Positions 1 to 13,379 of a DNA stretch of 64,000 nt are shown piece after piece (within the stretch, counting starts at the first letter, position 1; the number at the start of each line of letters is the position of its first letter). Where the stretch lies: assembly GCF_014851395.1 (NCBI RefSeq), contig NW_024040707.1, positions 7,538,187-7,602,186 on the forward strand, in the 5' to 3' direction. This DNA is from Micropterus salmoides. Its lineage: Eukaryota; Chordata; Actinopteri; Centrarchiformes; Centrarchidae. The notes beneath the pieces are model-generated. The model saw nothing but the letters and a program-made list of their open reading frames with translations, was not told the origin of the DNA and made no database searches. The translations under genes were made by a program, and so were the position numbers.

Positions 1-356
1 CCCCCCCGAACCACCCCAATACAGTGAAACTGCACATTTTCGAGGCCTTTTATTGTGGCCAGCCTAAGGCATACTTGTGCAATACCCATGCTGTCTGATC
101 AGCATCTTGATATGCCACACCTATGAGGTGGATGGATTATCTCGGCAAAGGAGAAGTGCTTACTAACACAGATTTTGACAGATTGGTGAACAATATTTGA
201 GAGAAATAGGCTTTTTGTGTACATAGAGAAAGTCTTACATCTTTGAGTTCAGCTCATGATGAATGGGGGCAAAAACAAAAGTGTTTCGTTTATCATTTTT
301 TTCAGTGTAGATATGAAGCAAAATATAGGTATGAAGAAACTGTAAATACTGTAGTA

Positions 357-360
<4 letters not shown>

Positions 361-394
<34 letters not shown>
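361..394. repeat. (TA)n microsatellite
   Basis: A 34-nt pure TA run. Confidence 0.95.
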
Positions 395-400
<6 letters not shown>

Positions 401-989
401 TATTATATATTATTATTGTTATATTGTAGGGGAGTTTTTATAAATTTTCTAACCTAATAGTTGCTTGTCTAGGTCTAAAGATTATTTACAGCAATTTTGG
501 TGGAATTTAAACAGTGACTCAATAAAAATCAATTAATAGATGAGTTGATAGACAGAAATATAATTGGCAACTATTCTGATAAGTGATTAATAATTTCTGA
601 GGCAAAAATGCCAATGCTTTCATTTGTCATATTTATCTTTTGTCTTGGACTAATGGTCAGATAAAACAAGAGATCTGATGGACGGCCTTGGCCTTTGGGA
701 AATTAAATAGATTTTTCACCATTGACAAAACAACTTACTTTTAATTTCCTCTCTATACTGCAGAATATGAAAATGTATTTTTAGTTAGGTTTATATTTTG
801 GTGAAACTTGCAGCATATTGTCTAATTTTAAAGAAATACATTTTCTGATTTGGCCCAGTGGTAACCACACCACCATCAGGAGAATCGTCACCATATTTGG
901 CTATATTGATTGGGACCAGACAGGATTACTGTCCCATTAACATTAGATTCTGTTAATGGGATAGCAAACTTAAATGAATGAGAAGAACT

Positions 990-1360
990 ACTCACATACC
1001 TGTTCAATTAATCTGAAGGTAGCTTAGCTTAGCATAACAGCTGGAAACAGGGGAAACAGCAAGCCTGGCTCTGTCACAGGGTAACAAAATCTGCTTTCTA
1101 GCATCTCTAAAACTTAATCAACACATTATAGCTTGTTTGTTTAATTGGTCCAAAAACGACAACAAGTCTTAGTTTTAAGGAGGATTATGTGCTGGACTAT
1201 TTCTTGGCCGAGAGCAGTGACTTCCCAATGTCTCAGCCAGGCAACCAGCAACCTGCCAAGAAATACTATTTTATTTATGCTAAGCTCGCTCCATATTGAA
1301 TGGACAGATATGGCAGTGGTATCAATCTTCTCATATAACTCATGGAAAGACAGCAAGGCT
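990..1360. repeat. TIR repeat family A, partial copy
   Basis: It shares GCCTGGCTCTGTCACAGG, AACAAAATCTGC and CTGGACTATTTCTTGGCC with the copy at 34766-35315. Terminal repeats are missing or diverged. Confidence 0.6.
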
Positions 1361-1379
1361 GACAGGGATGTAGACAGCA

Positions 1380-4300
1380 GGTAGGGAGGCAGATGATTTG
1401 CTCTGCTCTGTGTAAATGGTTTGTTCCGTCCATTGTGACAAACTGAGGAAAGTCATACTTACTTCAATTATTACTAGCTTTCTGGAATGTTTACTTAATG
1501 TTTTACATAAAAAACACACACACACACACACATATACATACATATATATATATATATACGCTCGGTAACAACTCAAACCTTTACAACTGAAGCCCCAGAG
1601 TATTCCTCTACAGGTGAATGAGTCTGGGCCTAGTGAGCAGACATTAAAACACAAGCAGGTTGCAGCTGTGTCTAATGCAGAGGGTTCAGTGGCAGCGGGG
1701 GCAGGACACAGCCTTCCTGCTAAATGTTGTTTTACCCCCATAGTGGTTAAATTACACACATGTGCATCACACACTCTCCTACCCCCTCCCTCCCATCTTT
1801 CTCCCTCCTCCACCACATCTGAGCAAACCCAAGCTCCCCATATATAAAACTAAAAACCACAGAACAACAAGTGTAAACTGTTCCAGAGAGGGGTGGAGGA
1901 GCAGTCAACAATTTTCAACATGTAGGAAAACAAATAATATCTGATTTACCCTGCTGACTCATTTTGGAATTATTTAATGAAAATAATATTTGAAAAAATA
2001 CAGCTTTCTCAAGACTCTACGTGCATGTCTGGGGTCTACATGACTCTGACATTACAGTACAGAGTATTAGCCAAAAACTCCATACCCTGTCACCATATTT
2101 AAGAGGGGTCATGAGGGGATTACTGCATATCTTGAATTTTTTAGGGCATTTATATCAGAAAGTACAGTAATTGGTCAGGTATGAGCTGATTATTATATAA
2201 TAGTATGGCCTTTTGTGTCAGACTATTCTTTTTATGGGCTTTATCGGCGTTAAACTCCAAGCAAAATACAAGCATGCTCTGCTTTTCCTGGAACCCGTGG
2301 CTGAGTATGACCTGAGGAATGCCAGTGTGTGCCTGTTACCTAGTGATATTTTGGACTGGCCTGGTGAACATGGTGTATGAGGAGGAGGTTATAGCTGGGA
2401 TAAACCTTTGAACTGAAATTTTACTGAAACCCAAATAAGGACTTACCAAACAACCTAATTTTGTTGTGGTTGGACAGCTCAACGAAAGCTTTCGTCATGT
2501 GCTTCTACATCTTGGTTAAAGCTGGAGTGCGGGACTTTTGCATATAAAATTGTTAATACAATTTGACCAACGCAACGTTGTATTGAATGCAGTCATGCCA
2601 ATAAAGCCACCTGAACTTAAAACTAAACAAGATGATGCTACTCTGTCTCTACATGGCTCTGGAGCAACCGTAGCAAACAGAGTAATGTACAGCAACTGGG
2701 AGTTTGGCAGAGTCTATGGTGGAAAAACCTAAGAAGCGCCCAAGAAAAGTTTCTGATGCTGCAGATAAAAAAGAAACTCTGCGTTCAGAGGAAGGATTAC
2801 AGTCAAAAAAAGAAAGCAATTGACAAGGATAAACATGGATAACCACTGGTGTAGCTTTTTCTCATTGAAGATCGCTGAGAGAAGAGAAGGAACTGAGTGC
2901 AGACACAGATGTTGCGTTACCGTCTTGGACAGGTTTGTATTTGTAAAATAATTGGAGCTGGCGCTTTAGCTACTACATTTTGTCTACCTAAATAGTGGAT
3001 TAGTGTCTTAGAACTGTGGGAATTTCTCTGTATTTTTGTAAATGTTTCAGAACACATGCTCACCTGTAGGCATATGTCATGAGCAGGGGTTGAAAGTGTT
3101 TGTGTAATTACTCTCAATGCCAGAAGGTGAGTCAAAAGTTCTGCACTTTAGGTTTAAGAACAAAGCATCATGCAATACACAGACTTGGTACTAAAGCGCT
3201 GTTTTTGTTATCACTATTAATTAATACAGAGTAAATATAGTAATGTCATTTGATGTCGCCTGACCTACATGATATGCTGGAAAAACAAGTCAACTTAAAA
3301 ATCTTACTCTGACAATTGTTTTCGCAAATAATCTTAAAAAACATCCATCCATGTTATGGCTGCAACTTCGAGTTATTCCTTTCACTGAACCGGCATCTGA
3401 GAGACAACACTACCCTGTTGAAATTAACGCACTGTAATTAAGTACATAGTTTATGCAGTGTACTGCATGTTAGTATACTCAAGGAAGTACCCGAATTGAG
3501 ACACAGCATTAATGTTAAGCTACTGGTGACTTCCCTTTTCTAGGAGATTTTTTGGGATATATGTAACATGGCAACACAACCTGTCACACCTTAAAACAGG
3601 AAAAAGAGAGACCATATCTTTGCCTTCTACAACCAAGGGTTAGGAGAGCATTCTGAAGAAGTGTCCTTCCATATTGTACAGTAGCATATTTAGCACTTTA
3701 AGCTACATATGTAGTTTAGCTTGATGCTGGTGCAACCGCCAATAGCACAACTTGAACTCTGTACTCCCTGAACACTATCATTTAAGTTAATCCTAGCCAA
3801 GCTAGCTCAGTTTGTTACTGCTATCCAAGGGCAATTCTGCAGATCGTCCTCCCATCGGCAGTAGAAGGCAGAGGTATAATCACATAATCCTGATTATGGT
3901 GTGACAGATTGTGTTACCACATGATTTATTTCCCAAAATGTTTTTAGAAAAGGGAAGACGGTGCACTAACTCTTGCAGACGCTGGTGAGCCAATATATTA
4001 TACAACGTATAACTGTTTTGTTGGACCAACAGTCGAAAGAAAAGAAAAAAATCAATTTACAAATATTAAGTAAATATTTAGTAAACTATCAGACAAAGAA
4101 AAGCAGCAAAACCTATAATTTTAGACCCTGAACCAGAGAATGTTAAGAATTCTTTCTTGAAAAATTACTGAAATGATAGATCAATCAGCCCAGGCTGAGT
4201 GCCAACAAAGTTGGGAAGTGTTTTCAGTAGAAGCTTGGTGCTTAATAACAGAGATGGTAAAAAGGTAAGGATCAAAGCCTCACTGTTCCCTCTGTAACAT

Positions 4301-4980
4301 TCCTCTTTTCGGTCTCTGCCAAACTGGTCTGCCTCAGTAGGCACCGGCCTTAAGCTGACCAGAAAGTAGCCGGATTTCCAAGAGTCTGGCTGGCAGAGAG
4401 GAGAGGATGAAGAACATTCCTCCCCAGCCCTGTGTTATCACTTCCCCTTCACTAATGGCATAAATCGGGCGGCACAGCGGAAAGCAAGTGCCCCTGTGCC
4501 ACGTCAAAAAAGCACAGAGAGGAGACAGGGAAGCATTTCAGTTCAGCTATGCACTTCTTCAGTGGTAAATATTTCATCTGTGGAGCTGGTCTCATCCGCT
4601 CTTTCCCTCGCTTCTCTCTCATGTAAGGTTGTCTTTATGCCAGGTCACTGAGTGCTTTCCACGGAAGAACAGAGCAATGGAAAAACCAAAAACATTTCCA
4701 TGATGGTGCTGAAATCCTTAGCTCAAAAGTGTAAGTGAACCAGAAGTTACATATAACAATGTGAAGTCATGTCCGACCCATGTTAAATGTTACACATGTT
4801 GATGAGATGAATAAGGATGGGACCTAGTGAAGCAGGTCTACGCACAAGGTTTCTACTTATTTTTCCATTATACAGAATAATGTTCATATTATAAAAAGAG
4901 AGATTTCAACATGATATCAAAGGTAAAATTGAACCAAGAGTATAGCTTGTTACTCTTTCCCAACCACGAAGACAAGACTT
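1380..4980. other. No gene seen
   Basis: AT-rich noncoding DNA with the microsatellite at 1514-1558. The segment about 2530-3140 resembles a common fish dispersed repeat (GCCAATAAAGCCACCTGAAC tail-like text), without coding capacity. Confidence 0.5.
1514..1558. repeat. (CA)n then (TA)n compound microsatellite
   Basis: CA run 1514-1532, then CATA units and a TA run to 1558. Confidence 0.95.
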
Positions 4981-5015
4981 AGAGTCTATAGCCAAGCTAG
5001 CAGCTCTGTGTGACT

Positions 5016-5345
5016 AAATGCTAATGTCAGCATGCTAACATGCTGATGTTAAACATGTGTAACGTTTACCCTGTTATCATCTTACTTTAGTGTGTTAACA
5101 TTTGCTAATTAGTACTTAACACAAAGTGCAGTTCAGGCTGATGGGAATGTCATTAGTTTAGCAGGTATTTGGTCATAAACCCAAAGTATAAGATGGTGCT
5201 AGATGAAAAGTCAGAGGATCTCCAGTTATTAAAATTTAACCAGAGGGGAGCGTGAATGTTGGTACCAAATTTCATGGCAATCCACCCAACAGTTGTTCAG
5301 TTAGGACCAAAGTGATGTGCTGACCATCACTGCCATACAGCAAAA
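5016..5345 (+). repeat. Percomorph interspersed repeat family B, partial
   Basis: It contains GCTAATGTCAGCATGCTAAC, TGGGAATGTCATTAG and AAATTTCATGGCAATCCA, which recur at about 10700-11395 and 48781-49510, and in part near 46140-46400. No coding frame. Confidence 0.65.
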
Positions 5346-5749
5346 ACAAAACTGGAGTCTAATCTACTTAATCCAATGTCATACAATCCTCTACTTCCTA
5401 TCATGCATATAATGTTTATTTGAAATGTAAATTATATCCTCTATTTTTACATTACAGGAAAATGTATAACGGTGACATACATTAGTGGTATGTAGGCTGA
5501 TCTAAAGAACAAGATTAGCAGATATGTGTGCCAAATTCTAAATCAATAAAACTATCCTTGTGTGAAAAATCGGATCTGTTAATTCATAATAAACTCTCAT
5601 TTAAAAATATATTTATTTAACTATTTATTACTCTTTATTTATTTATAACCTGTGGCATCTGAGCCTATACAAGACTGAGCAAATAATAAAAAATTTAAAT
5701 GGATAAACAAACCAATCCACTGCCATGCCTCGAGTTTGATTGTAAGAAA

Positions 5750-5771
5750 ACACACACACACACACACACAA
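5750..5771. repeat. (CA)n microsatellite
   Basis: A 22-nt CA run about 35 nt beyond the unidentified exon at 5805-5946. Confidence 0.95.
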
Positions 5772-5804
5772 AAGTCAGGTGAGCCTCCTAGTTCCCCAGC
5801 TTAC

Positions 5805-5946
5805 CACACAGATCATGGATGACGTCCAGGGATGAGGACCAGGAGTAGCGCTCTACTCCCACTTGGGTGAGAGAGGATGGCAGTGCTTCCAGCTCATATG
5901 CTCCGCGCTTCTTCCAGTAAAGGAACATTATGTGTTCTTCAACCAG
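5805..5946 (-). CDS. Isolated internal coding exon of an unidentified gene
   Basis: The minus-strand reading frame is open through 47 codons plus 1 nt: LVEEHIMFLYWKKRG (residues 1-15), then AYELEALPSSLTQVG, then VERYSWSSSLDVIHDLC. Acceptor CCATACAG lies at the 5' end and donor GTGTG|GTAAGC at the 3' end. The other two frames hit stops early. Codons are of normal bias and the text is not repeat-like. I do not recognise the family. It may belong to a minus-strand gene running off the left edge, possibly starting near 15.5 kb, but no other exon was proven. Confidence 0.5.
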
Positions 5947-7910
5947 CTGTATGGTAATTAAAAACTGTAAACTGTCATAATCATTACAATAAAACTGAAC
6001 TCATCCCACATTGCGTGTTACTGATGTTACTGATATGTCTTACCAGCCCATCACCACCACCAACCCCTCCCCAAAAAACAACCTGACCTCCTACAGACAA
6101 TCAATGCACCCTTCTTATCCACCATCTTTATAATATAAAACTTGCCAGCCTCAACTCAACTTTAAACTCTGCCAGCTGCCAGCACCTGCACAATTACCTC
6201 ATCCAGCTAAGCCTCAAAACACTTTGCTTTGAACTTTCTGTCCAAGTCTGATTCTACTTCAAGGCCGGTCCAAGTGGGCAAACAGACTTTCCTCAAGTAC
6301 AATCCATCACATCTCCAGGAGTCCATATTATTGATTCTAAACCTGGAATAAGCTTTTCCGCTGCGGTCCAGGTTTTAACAGGCACGTCTTTTGTTGGTAA
6401 CAGGTGTTATAACAGAACACACTTCTTTCCACAAAGCAAAAGACTAATGCCAAGTTGCTCAGTCCTACATTTCGGTGTGTCTTCCTGTTGATTCTGTAGA
6501 TTTTTCAGTTTTCCACTAATCATCCACTGAAAGCCACCCACCAACTGCACTCAAGCTCCAAATGCTTCCCTCTTCTAATCCATTTAACAGAGCTATTCAT
6601 GACTAAATAAGAGACGCCCAACTGCTAAAAGGTGTTGAAAACATATCTCCACCAGTAAGTAAAATGTCCTCAGATGTCGTCTTCCCTGGGCCTCGACTTT
6701 ATCCATGACAAAGTTCCTCAAACTGTACAAAACTTCTGTGTGAGACAAGCTGCTCATGTTAAAGCCCTGTGTAGGATCTCCTGGCGATAGGGGGGCTTTC
6801 TGCCCACACCACCAGACAAGTGATGTATTCATGCAGAGGTGAGTTGCATGCTGGGACAGGCTATCTGGGCCAATGGCTTTTGGACTGGGTGACACAAAGA
6901 TCTCTTTTAAACCTCCTCCTACATCCAGAGTGGACTTTCTTTATGTTTTGCGCAAACTGTAAAATGCTGACATTTTTCCGCATTAATTAGTGCCCGCGCC
7001 CTTTATGTCTCCTGAAAGATTTATTCCTTTTTATGAATGCACCAGCTCTGTGGTGACTGAGCTCAGTTATTTCTGTGGAGGTACAATGCACACATTGGCC
7101 TCTTGGAGATGAGAAACACTAAATGACCTAAAGGAGTCCCACTGTAAGATGCTTATCTGAGACAATGTGTCTCAGATCCAATCCACTTTTCTAATATCTT
7201 TGAAAAACAGCTGAAGGATTAAAACAACATGCAGTTAGATAAGTCAAGAGACATAATATTTTCCCCAGTGTTGCTTAAAAGGTTGATGCACTGCTATTAC
7301 GCATCTAAAATGGGAGAAGAAATACTGTGAGAATGTACTGCACCGGCCGGGGGAAGGGAGGGACGTTGTCACACACAACGACCCACATGTCCAATTTTGG
7401 GATAAGAAATTAGAGGGTAGGATGGGAGCCGGTTTGCTGCTCAGCTCTGGGCTTTGCAGCCATATGGTAATAATCTGAAGCAGCTTTGAGCATGCGGCTT
7501 CCCTTTTAATGAACAGAGCAGTCGTACAGCATGAGAACTGGGCTGCAAATACAAGGGCCAATTTCCACCTACTGCAGAAACAAAGCGAGAAGCAGATGAG
7601 GTATTAGACAGCTTCTCTTTCATCATCATCCATCAGATCACCTTTTAGCCATCGCAAGGCCAGAAAGTACCGACCTCCATTATGGCACTAGAACTGACAT
7701 TCAAATAGATCTCATGCAAAACATAGCAACACATATTCTTTCCACACTGAGGGGCTCTTGCAGCTGTATGCTGGCACACAATGTTTAGGTACAGTTGAGA
7801 GAATGAAAGTCTAATAATCACAACCAGGATGTAAGTGAATCTACTTTTTCCACCACCAGTACATATTCCAGAGTTGTTAATAACTCTCAAGTTTTTAATG
7901 GTTTCCCCTC
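5947..7910. other. No gene seen
   Basis: Noncoding by eye. Open frames up to 105 codons on the minus strand (for example 7244-7561) lack splice context and family resemblance. Confidence 0.45.
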
Positions 7911-7914
7911 TTAA

Positions 7915-9287
7915 AGGGGTACTCCAGCAATTCAGTATAGTACACATAAAGTTGGGGACATTCTAAGAGACAGATTTAAAGAATAGTCAAAATCAAAACA
8001 GCAGAGATATCCTAAATTTTACACTGGACAAAAAACCCACTAGCATCCATTTACATCTGGCTTTTGTCTTTAGTGTGAGAGAGTACAATCAGCATTCACT
8101 CCTGGGTCAAATGACTCTACAGTAGTCGCAGGTATTTATCGGCTCCAGCTCAGACTGGCAGTGATGTTGCGTGTCAACCCAGCACGACACCTGGGTTGAC
8201 ACGCTAATTTCAGCCCCTTTTCCAGCAGGACTCATTCATCTGTTTCTATCTGTGGCTGTCTATAAAACATCTCATCCATATATTTATGTTGTATTAGCAT
8301 GCTAGGCTAACAGTCTGTCAGCTGTGACTGTAAACACACCTGTCACCTGTCCAGCACAGAGCTATTAATAATAAACACAGCGGCTACATCTTGTTTTTAC
8401 AGTCTATGGGCTACACACAGCAACCACCGTAATATTGTCAATGGCCCCCATGCTGCTTTCTACTGTGTTAATCCCGTTTTCCGGCGTGGTCCTGACACTG
8501 AACGCAGAAAAGGCAAACTACTACTTCTACTACTACTGGTGACAATGTGAAAGGAGTCAAACGCGGCAGGGTTCTGAATCTCCATAACAACAGGGCTACC
8601 CGCTTGAAAGTGTGTCTTTAAAGGCAGAATGAGCCCTCCTCCCTAGCCAGTGAAAGAGAGCAGCAGTGGTCAAGCGAGCCAGAGACTGAATCAAGAAATG
8701 GAGCAGCGTTAGCGAGAACAAAGCAGTGAATCAGAGAAATAAAAAGTTACTTTATGTATGTTTCGGGTCAGTTACATTATAAAGCACAGATTCCTGTTGT
8801 CCCCACCCACTCTTGCAGGTGTTGCGGTGTCTGTTTGTGCCCCCCATCCCTGTTTCTGCCCCTCTGTCCGGTCTGGTAAAAATAAAATAAAAATAAAAGC
8901 ACAGATAAACATGGCCACACCTCCGCAGTCCACACAAGACTGTAGGAAGGAGCCACATTGTAGGATGTCTTGTGAATGAATCTAAAGCACTCTCTGCTCT
9001 GCAGCTCAGCCCCGCCTCATGGCCAAACAGACCTGCAGATCTTTACACTTCCACGTACAACAAAGCATAATAATGCAACTTGATCTTTTAATTAAACCCT
9101 CCCTATTTCCTAAATGTCCTCATCTTTCAAACCCCAGACAGCCAGTTTATAATGCAGGCTTCCATGCAGGAGTCTCAAACCCAAGCTGAGATGACATCAC
9201 TATTTGACATCATTAGGATTATTTTCTTAAACTTTTGAAAGCTCCTCCATGAGCTCCACTCATGAGTAAAATTGGTGGAGTGCCCCT
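7915..9287. mobile_element. Non-autonomous TIR element with TTAA target duplication
   Basis: The termini AGGGGTACTCCAGCAATT and the complement of the right end AGGGGCACTCCACCAATT form an 18-bp imperfect inverted repeat. TTAA flanks both sides (7911-7914, 9288-9291). TTAA suggests a piggyBac or Kolobok type of insertion. No transposase frame is seen in the 1.37 kb, so it is probably non-autonomous. It contains the perfect hairpin at 8169-8204. Confidence 0.6.
8169..8204. other. Perfect 14-bp hairpin
   Basis: Arm GCGTGTCAACCCAG (8169-8182), 8-nt loop CACGACAC, exact inverse arm (8191-8204). It lies inside the TTAA-flanked element. Confidence 0.85.
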
Positions 9288-9555
9288 TTAAATTACACCT
9301 TGTAATCACACCTGCATCATAAGACATTCTTATCCCCTTAAAAATGAAAGATAAAATACATAAAACATGCCTGAAGATTTTGCATCACCCACAGCTGCTT
9401 TTTACTTACTGGCTTTACAACATTAGATCAACATTAGTGTTGACCTCACATATTTAATGTGGTAGTGTCTTTAGTGCTATAAACATGATGAAAGGAGCAG
9501 CGGTTGTTGGTATAATTACTTTACAGAAATGCTTTAATGGGATTTTCCAGGATGT

Positions 9556-10125
9556 AACAAGGAATAGTTCAACATTTTTAGCAAATAAACGTATTATGTT
9601 GAGAGTTTGATGAGAAGATTGATACATCTCTCATTTCTGTCCGTTAAATATGAAGCTACTGCCAAGAGATAGTTAGCTGGAAGCGGAGGGAAACATCTAG
9701 CATGGCTCTGTCCAAAGGTAACAAAATCCACCTAGTACAGTGGCACCTCTAGAGCTCACTAATTATCACATTATATCCAGTTTGTTTAACCTTTAAAAAG
9801 ATGTTGCAGTTTTACAGAGGTAAATGCATGCCGTAACATTCATCCAATAACTTTCTGCTTCCAGCAAATAAACCGCTGTGAAACCACAACTTAATGTTTT
9901 AACACAAATTAAACAAACAAGATATAAAACTCGTTAATTAGTGAGCTTTAGAGTTGCTAGTAGGCAGATTCTGTTACCTTTGGCCAGGCTAGGTTTTTAC
10001 CTAAACCTAAAATCTCCTGGCTGTGGCTTTATATTTAAGGGACAGACATGATGGTAGTATCAATCCGCCGATCTAGGCAACAAAAGTGAACGAGCAAAAA
10101 TGTCAAACTACTCCTTTAATATAGA
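9556..10125. repeat. TIR repeat family A, full-length copy
   Basis: It starts with GGAATAGTTCAACATTTT and ends with the inverse AAAATGTCAAACTACTCC. The interior has the common percomorph text GCATGGCTCTGTCCAAAGG and AACAAAATCC. Sister copies are at about 990-1360 (partial), 12072-12325 (partial) and 34766-35315 (full length). It is probably a non-autonomous DNA transposon. Confidence 0.7.
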
Positions 10126-10689
10126 CACCTAAAATATTTTAAATAAAAAAAATTAGATATCCTACACATGAGCATCAATACAACAAAAACAAATGTTGTC
10201 TAATTGGATTTAGTTTGTGACAGAAATTGCATGCATGAATGAACTAGCTTCTCAATAGAATCACACTCAATGAAGCATTAATGGTGTGTTGAGAGTGTGG
10301 GCGGCTGCAGTACGACAAGACTGTAAATGAGACTGGAGTGTGTGAGTGCTGTAGGGTTGGAAAAAAGTGTGTGAGCCAGAGTGTTGACAGAGGGAGTGCA
10401 GTTGAAGGCTTGTGCGTGCCCATGTGGAGGAGGTTTTAGGTTATATTTAGCAAGGTGGCCCATCAAACAGGCCGAGGTTAACCCTTCCCCGGCAAAGTAA
10501 GACTAGTAGCAGTCCAAGACTTCTGTGTGACTCCTCTAAAAGGATGCAAAAGATTTTGATCCATTTCAGTTTCGTCAAAGAGCCGCTCGAAAACCTTCTT
10601 CAAGACAGACATTCTGTATTTCTGTCTCTTGCTGCTAACAAGAGAGGCTACAGCCATGCTAGTGACTTTGTGATGCTGTACTGTGTACT

Positions 10690-11395
10690 GCACAGTGGTG
10701 CTAACATGCTGATGTTTGGCAGGTATACTATAGTACTGAAAATCGAAAGAAAATGTATCTATTTTGTATCTTACTTATTCAAGTCATTTTATCAAGCAAC
10801 AATTGCCAAACATTAGCTAGCTTAAGCTTCTCCAATGTGATGATTTTTTACTTCTGACAGAATTGTGGTTGTTCAGTAATATCTAACTTTATAGACCAAA
10901 GTGTATAATTAAAAGCATTAACTGCAAATTAACCCATAATGAAAATAGTTGCTAGTTGCAGCCCTTGCATGTTTAATACCAGTTTAAGTGCTACAACAGC
11001 TTTAATGTTTTTTGGTCAACCATCTTTATGCTCATCATCTTAGTTTAGTGTGTTAGCATGCTAAAGTTAGCTAGTAAGCAATAAGCACAAAGTTAAGCTG
11101 AGGCTAATGGGACTGCCTTTTTGCAAGTAATTGGTAATAAATTAAATAATTAAGCCTAATAAAATATTTGACCAGATGATGGCGTTCACCGAAGTTATTG
11201 CATTTTATCCAGAGGGGGATATCAATGTCATCAAAATCCCTCCACCAGTTTTACTCAAAATCACAAATGTCAACCTCATGGTGGCGCTACAGGAAAAGTC
11301 AGGGGACGATCACCAAAGAATGTCTGTACTATTTCATGGCAATCTGTCCAAAAGTTGTTGAGATATTTCAGTCTGGATCTAAGTAGTGGACCAGT
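10690..11395 (+). repeat. Interspersed repeat family B, long copy
   Basis: It contains GCTAACATGCTGATGTTTGG, GAGGCTAATGGGACTGCC, AACCTCATGGTGGCGC and TATTTCAGTCTGGATC, the same order as the 48781-49510 copy. Confidence 0.65.
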
Positions 11396-12071
11396 TGACA
11401 CTGTACAGTCTTCTAATATTTTCTTTGGATGATAGAACAAACACTGATATATCAACCATCAGAACTGCAAGAAGAGGGCGTGCAGGACCCCACCAAGAGT
11501 ATGAAACGTCACGTAATTTAACTGTCCATCCTTAAACCAGCAGTTCACAGGGACAAACAACCACTCTTCAACTTGTTGATATGAATAATCCCATAATTGA
11601 AACAATCTGGTTAAAATTGCAGTGGGGGCTGCAGTTGAGAAGCCAATAACAGAGTCAACAGGAATCAAAAACACTTATTCCCTAAAAGTACAGTTATTGT
11701 CGTGTGGAAGGCTGCAATATGCATAAACAGTCATTTAGCCAGGGTGGAGGTTATAAATGTGGAAGGACACATTCAGAGATAAACATTTGCTGTTATGTTA
11801 AAGAAGGTGTATGTGTGTGTACGTGACCTTAACATAGCCCCTATAATTATCTTCTGCACAGTATGAAGAGGAGCAGCTCACTGTTGGTCTATTTACAACG
11901 TGGGGCCTGGAGGGTTCAACCATATTAGTTCGATTTTTGTCCAGCTGTGAGCAGTTTTAACACTTCACATGTGACTGAAAAGAGCAAAACAGACACTGTA
12001 GTGAATTATAGAAGGCAACAACACCTGTTACATCTGTGTATTGTGATATTCACCTGTGCTAAATGAGCCAT

Positions 12072-12325
12072 TAACGGGAATAGTTTGACATTTTGGGAAA
12101 TATGTGTATTTTGCTTTTTTGCTGGGTTACATGAGTAAGTTGATAACACTCTAATACAGGAGTGACGCTATAGCCAGAAATGTGCACACCAGCACCTGTA
12201 AACGCATTTATTAACATGTATCTCAAACCGTACACTAAACATTGTGGTTTTATGGAAAGTTTTCTGCTGGACTTATTTGTCTTTATGCTGAGGTAAGCTA
12301 ATCGCCTGCTTGCTCTAGCTTCACA
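12072..12325. repeat. TIR repeat family A, partial copy
   Basis: It begins GGGAATAGTTTGACATTTTG and then diverges; only the left part aligns well with the family A copies. Confidence 0.5.
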
Positions 12326-12349
12326 CTCATCGAACGAACATTTTTGATT

Positions 12350-12495
12350 GCTGTTCCGCCAGTGTATGAATGTGTATGAATGTTAGTTTCTGTTTGAGCA
12401 CTTGTGAATGAATGGTGAATGCAGATGTAGTGTAAAAGCGCTTTGAGTGGTCGAAAAGACTAGAAAGGCACTATACAAATATGGAGCATTTAAAG
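12350..12495 (+). repeat. LINE/SINE 3' tail repeat
   Basis: GCGCTTTGAGTGGTCGAAAA GACTAGAAAGGCACTATACAA is the shared 3' tail of a very common percomorph retroposon family. Confidence 0.65.
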
Positions 12496-13223
12496 AGCAA
12501 TTACTAAAACACTAGGCTATATCAAAAAATACTTGAGGACTGGACCAGAAGATAACATCATCTTCAGCTGTCTGTTAACAGAGGTTTTCAAATAGTGAGG
12601 GTTCAAATTTCTTTTTCTTCTTTCAAATGCATGCATCTGGTGCGTCTGGTACATGAAATGAAACCTTTATGAACTCCCCATTGTAGTGAAATCCACACAT
12701 AGGAAGTACAGTACAGAAAAGATGAGATACAACAAAGGAATTTTTTTTCTTTAACTCATATTTAACCAGATAAAAAAACAAGCTGCATTGCAAGGTTGAC
12801 CGGTTTTTCCTGTTGTACAAGAAAAGGCAACTTGCTGTCTCTATCCCGTTTATAAGACCAAGAGTACAATAATGATTATCACTGTAGCCATGAAAAACTT
12901 ATTACAGAGCCTGGCATGCTAGCACCATCAAATGCAGTGCAGGGCCTTCATAAAACAAATAAATGTTGTTGTGCAAAAATATTAGCATGAGTTGCAACAT
13001 TGCACATGAAGCTGGGATAATCATTCTTGAGCAGATGGACACAAGAGAGAGGAGCAAAAAGCAGAGATACTGTGACCCGGAACACCATCAGGAAAAGGCA
13101 GAAGTGCAAAGAGTGGAAAAGAGAAAGGAAATTACTGTTGGGGAAAAAAACAGAACAATGGAAAGAAAGTCTGAAGAAGGAAGTTTGAACTGTAACAAGC
13201 CACGAGTCAGACAAACATCACTA

Positions 13224-13252
13224 ACACACACACACACGCACATACACACACA
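13224..13252. repeat. (CA)n microsatellite, interrupted
   Basis: CA repeat with GCACAT interruption. Confidence 0.9.
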
Positions 13253-13379
13253 CCATGCACACAGATTACACCAGTGTAGTCAGGCTCGAGTGTTGCAGGA
13301 GGAAGACTAAACACTCTAAATGTTCCCTCAGAGCTCTGCAGCCTTTTCAGATTAAAACCCCCACAAATCTCACTCCAAG

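Noticed and set aside
243..443. 66-codon frame with poly Tyr-Ile
   Set aside because: Translation of a (TA)n microsatellite.
1340..1816. 158-codon minus-strand frame with Val-Cys and Tyr-Ile runs
   Set aside because: It reads through CA/TA microsatellites and repeat family A; no domain.
7244..7561. 105-codon minus-strand frame
   Set aside because: No start context, no splice signals, no recognisable domain.
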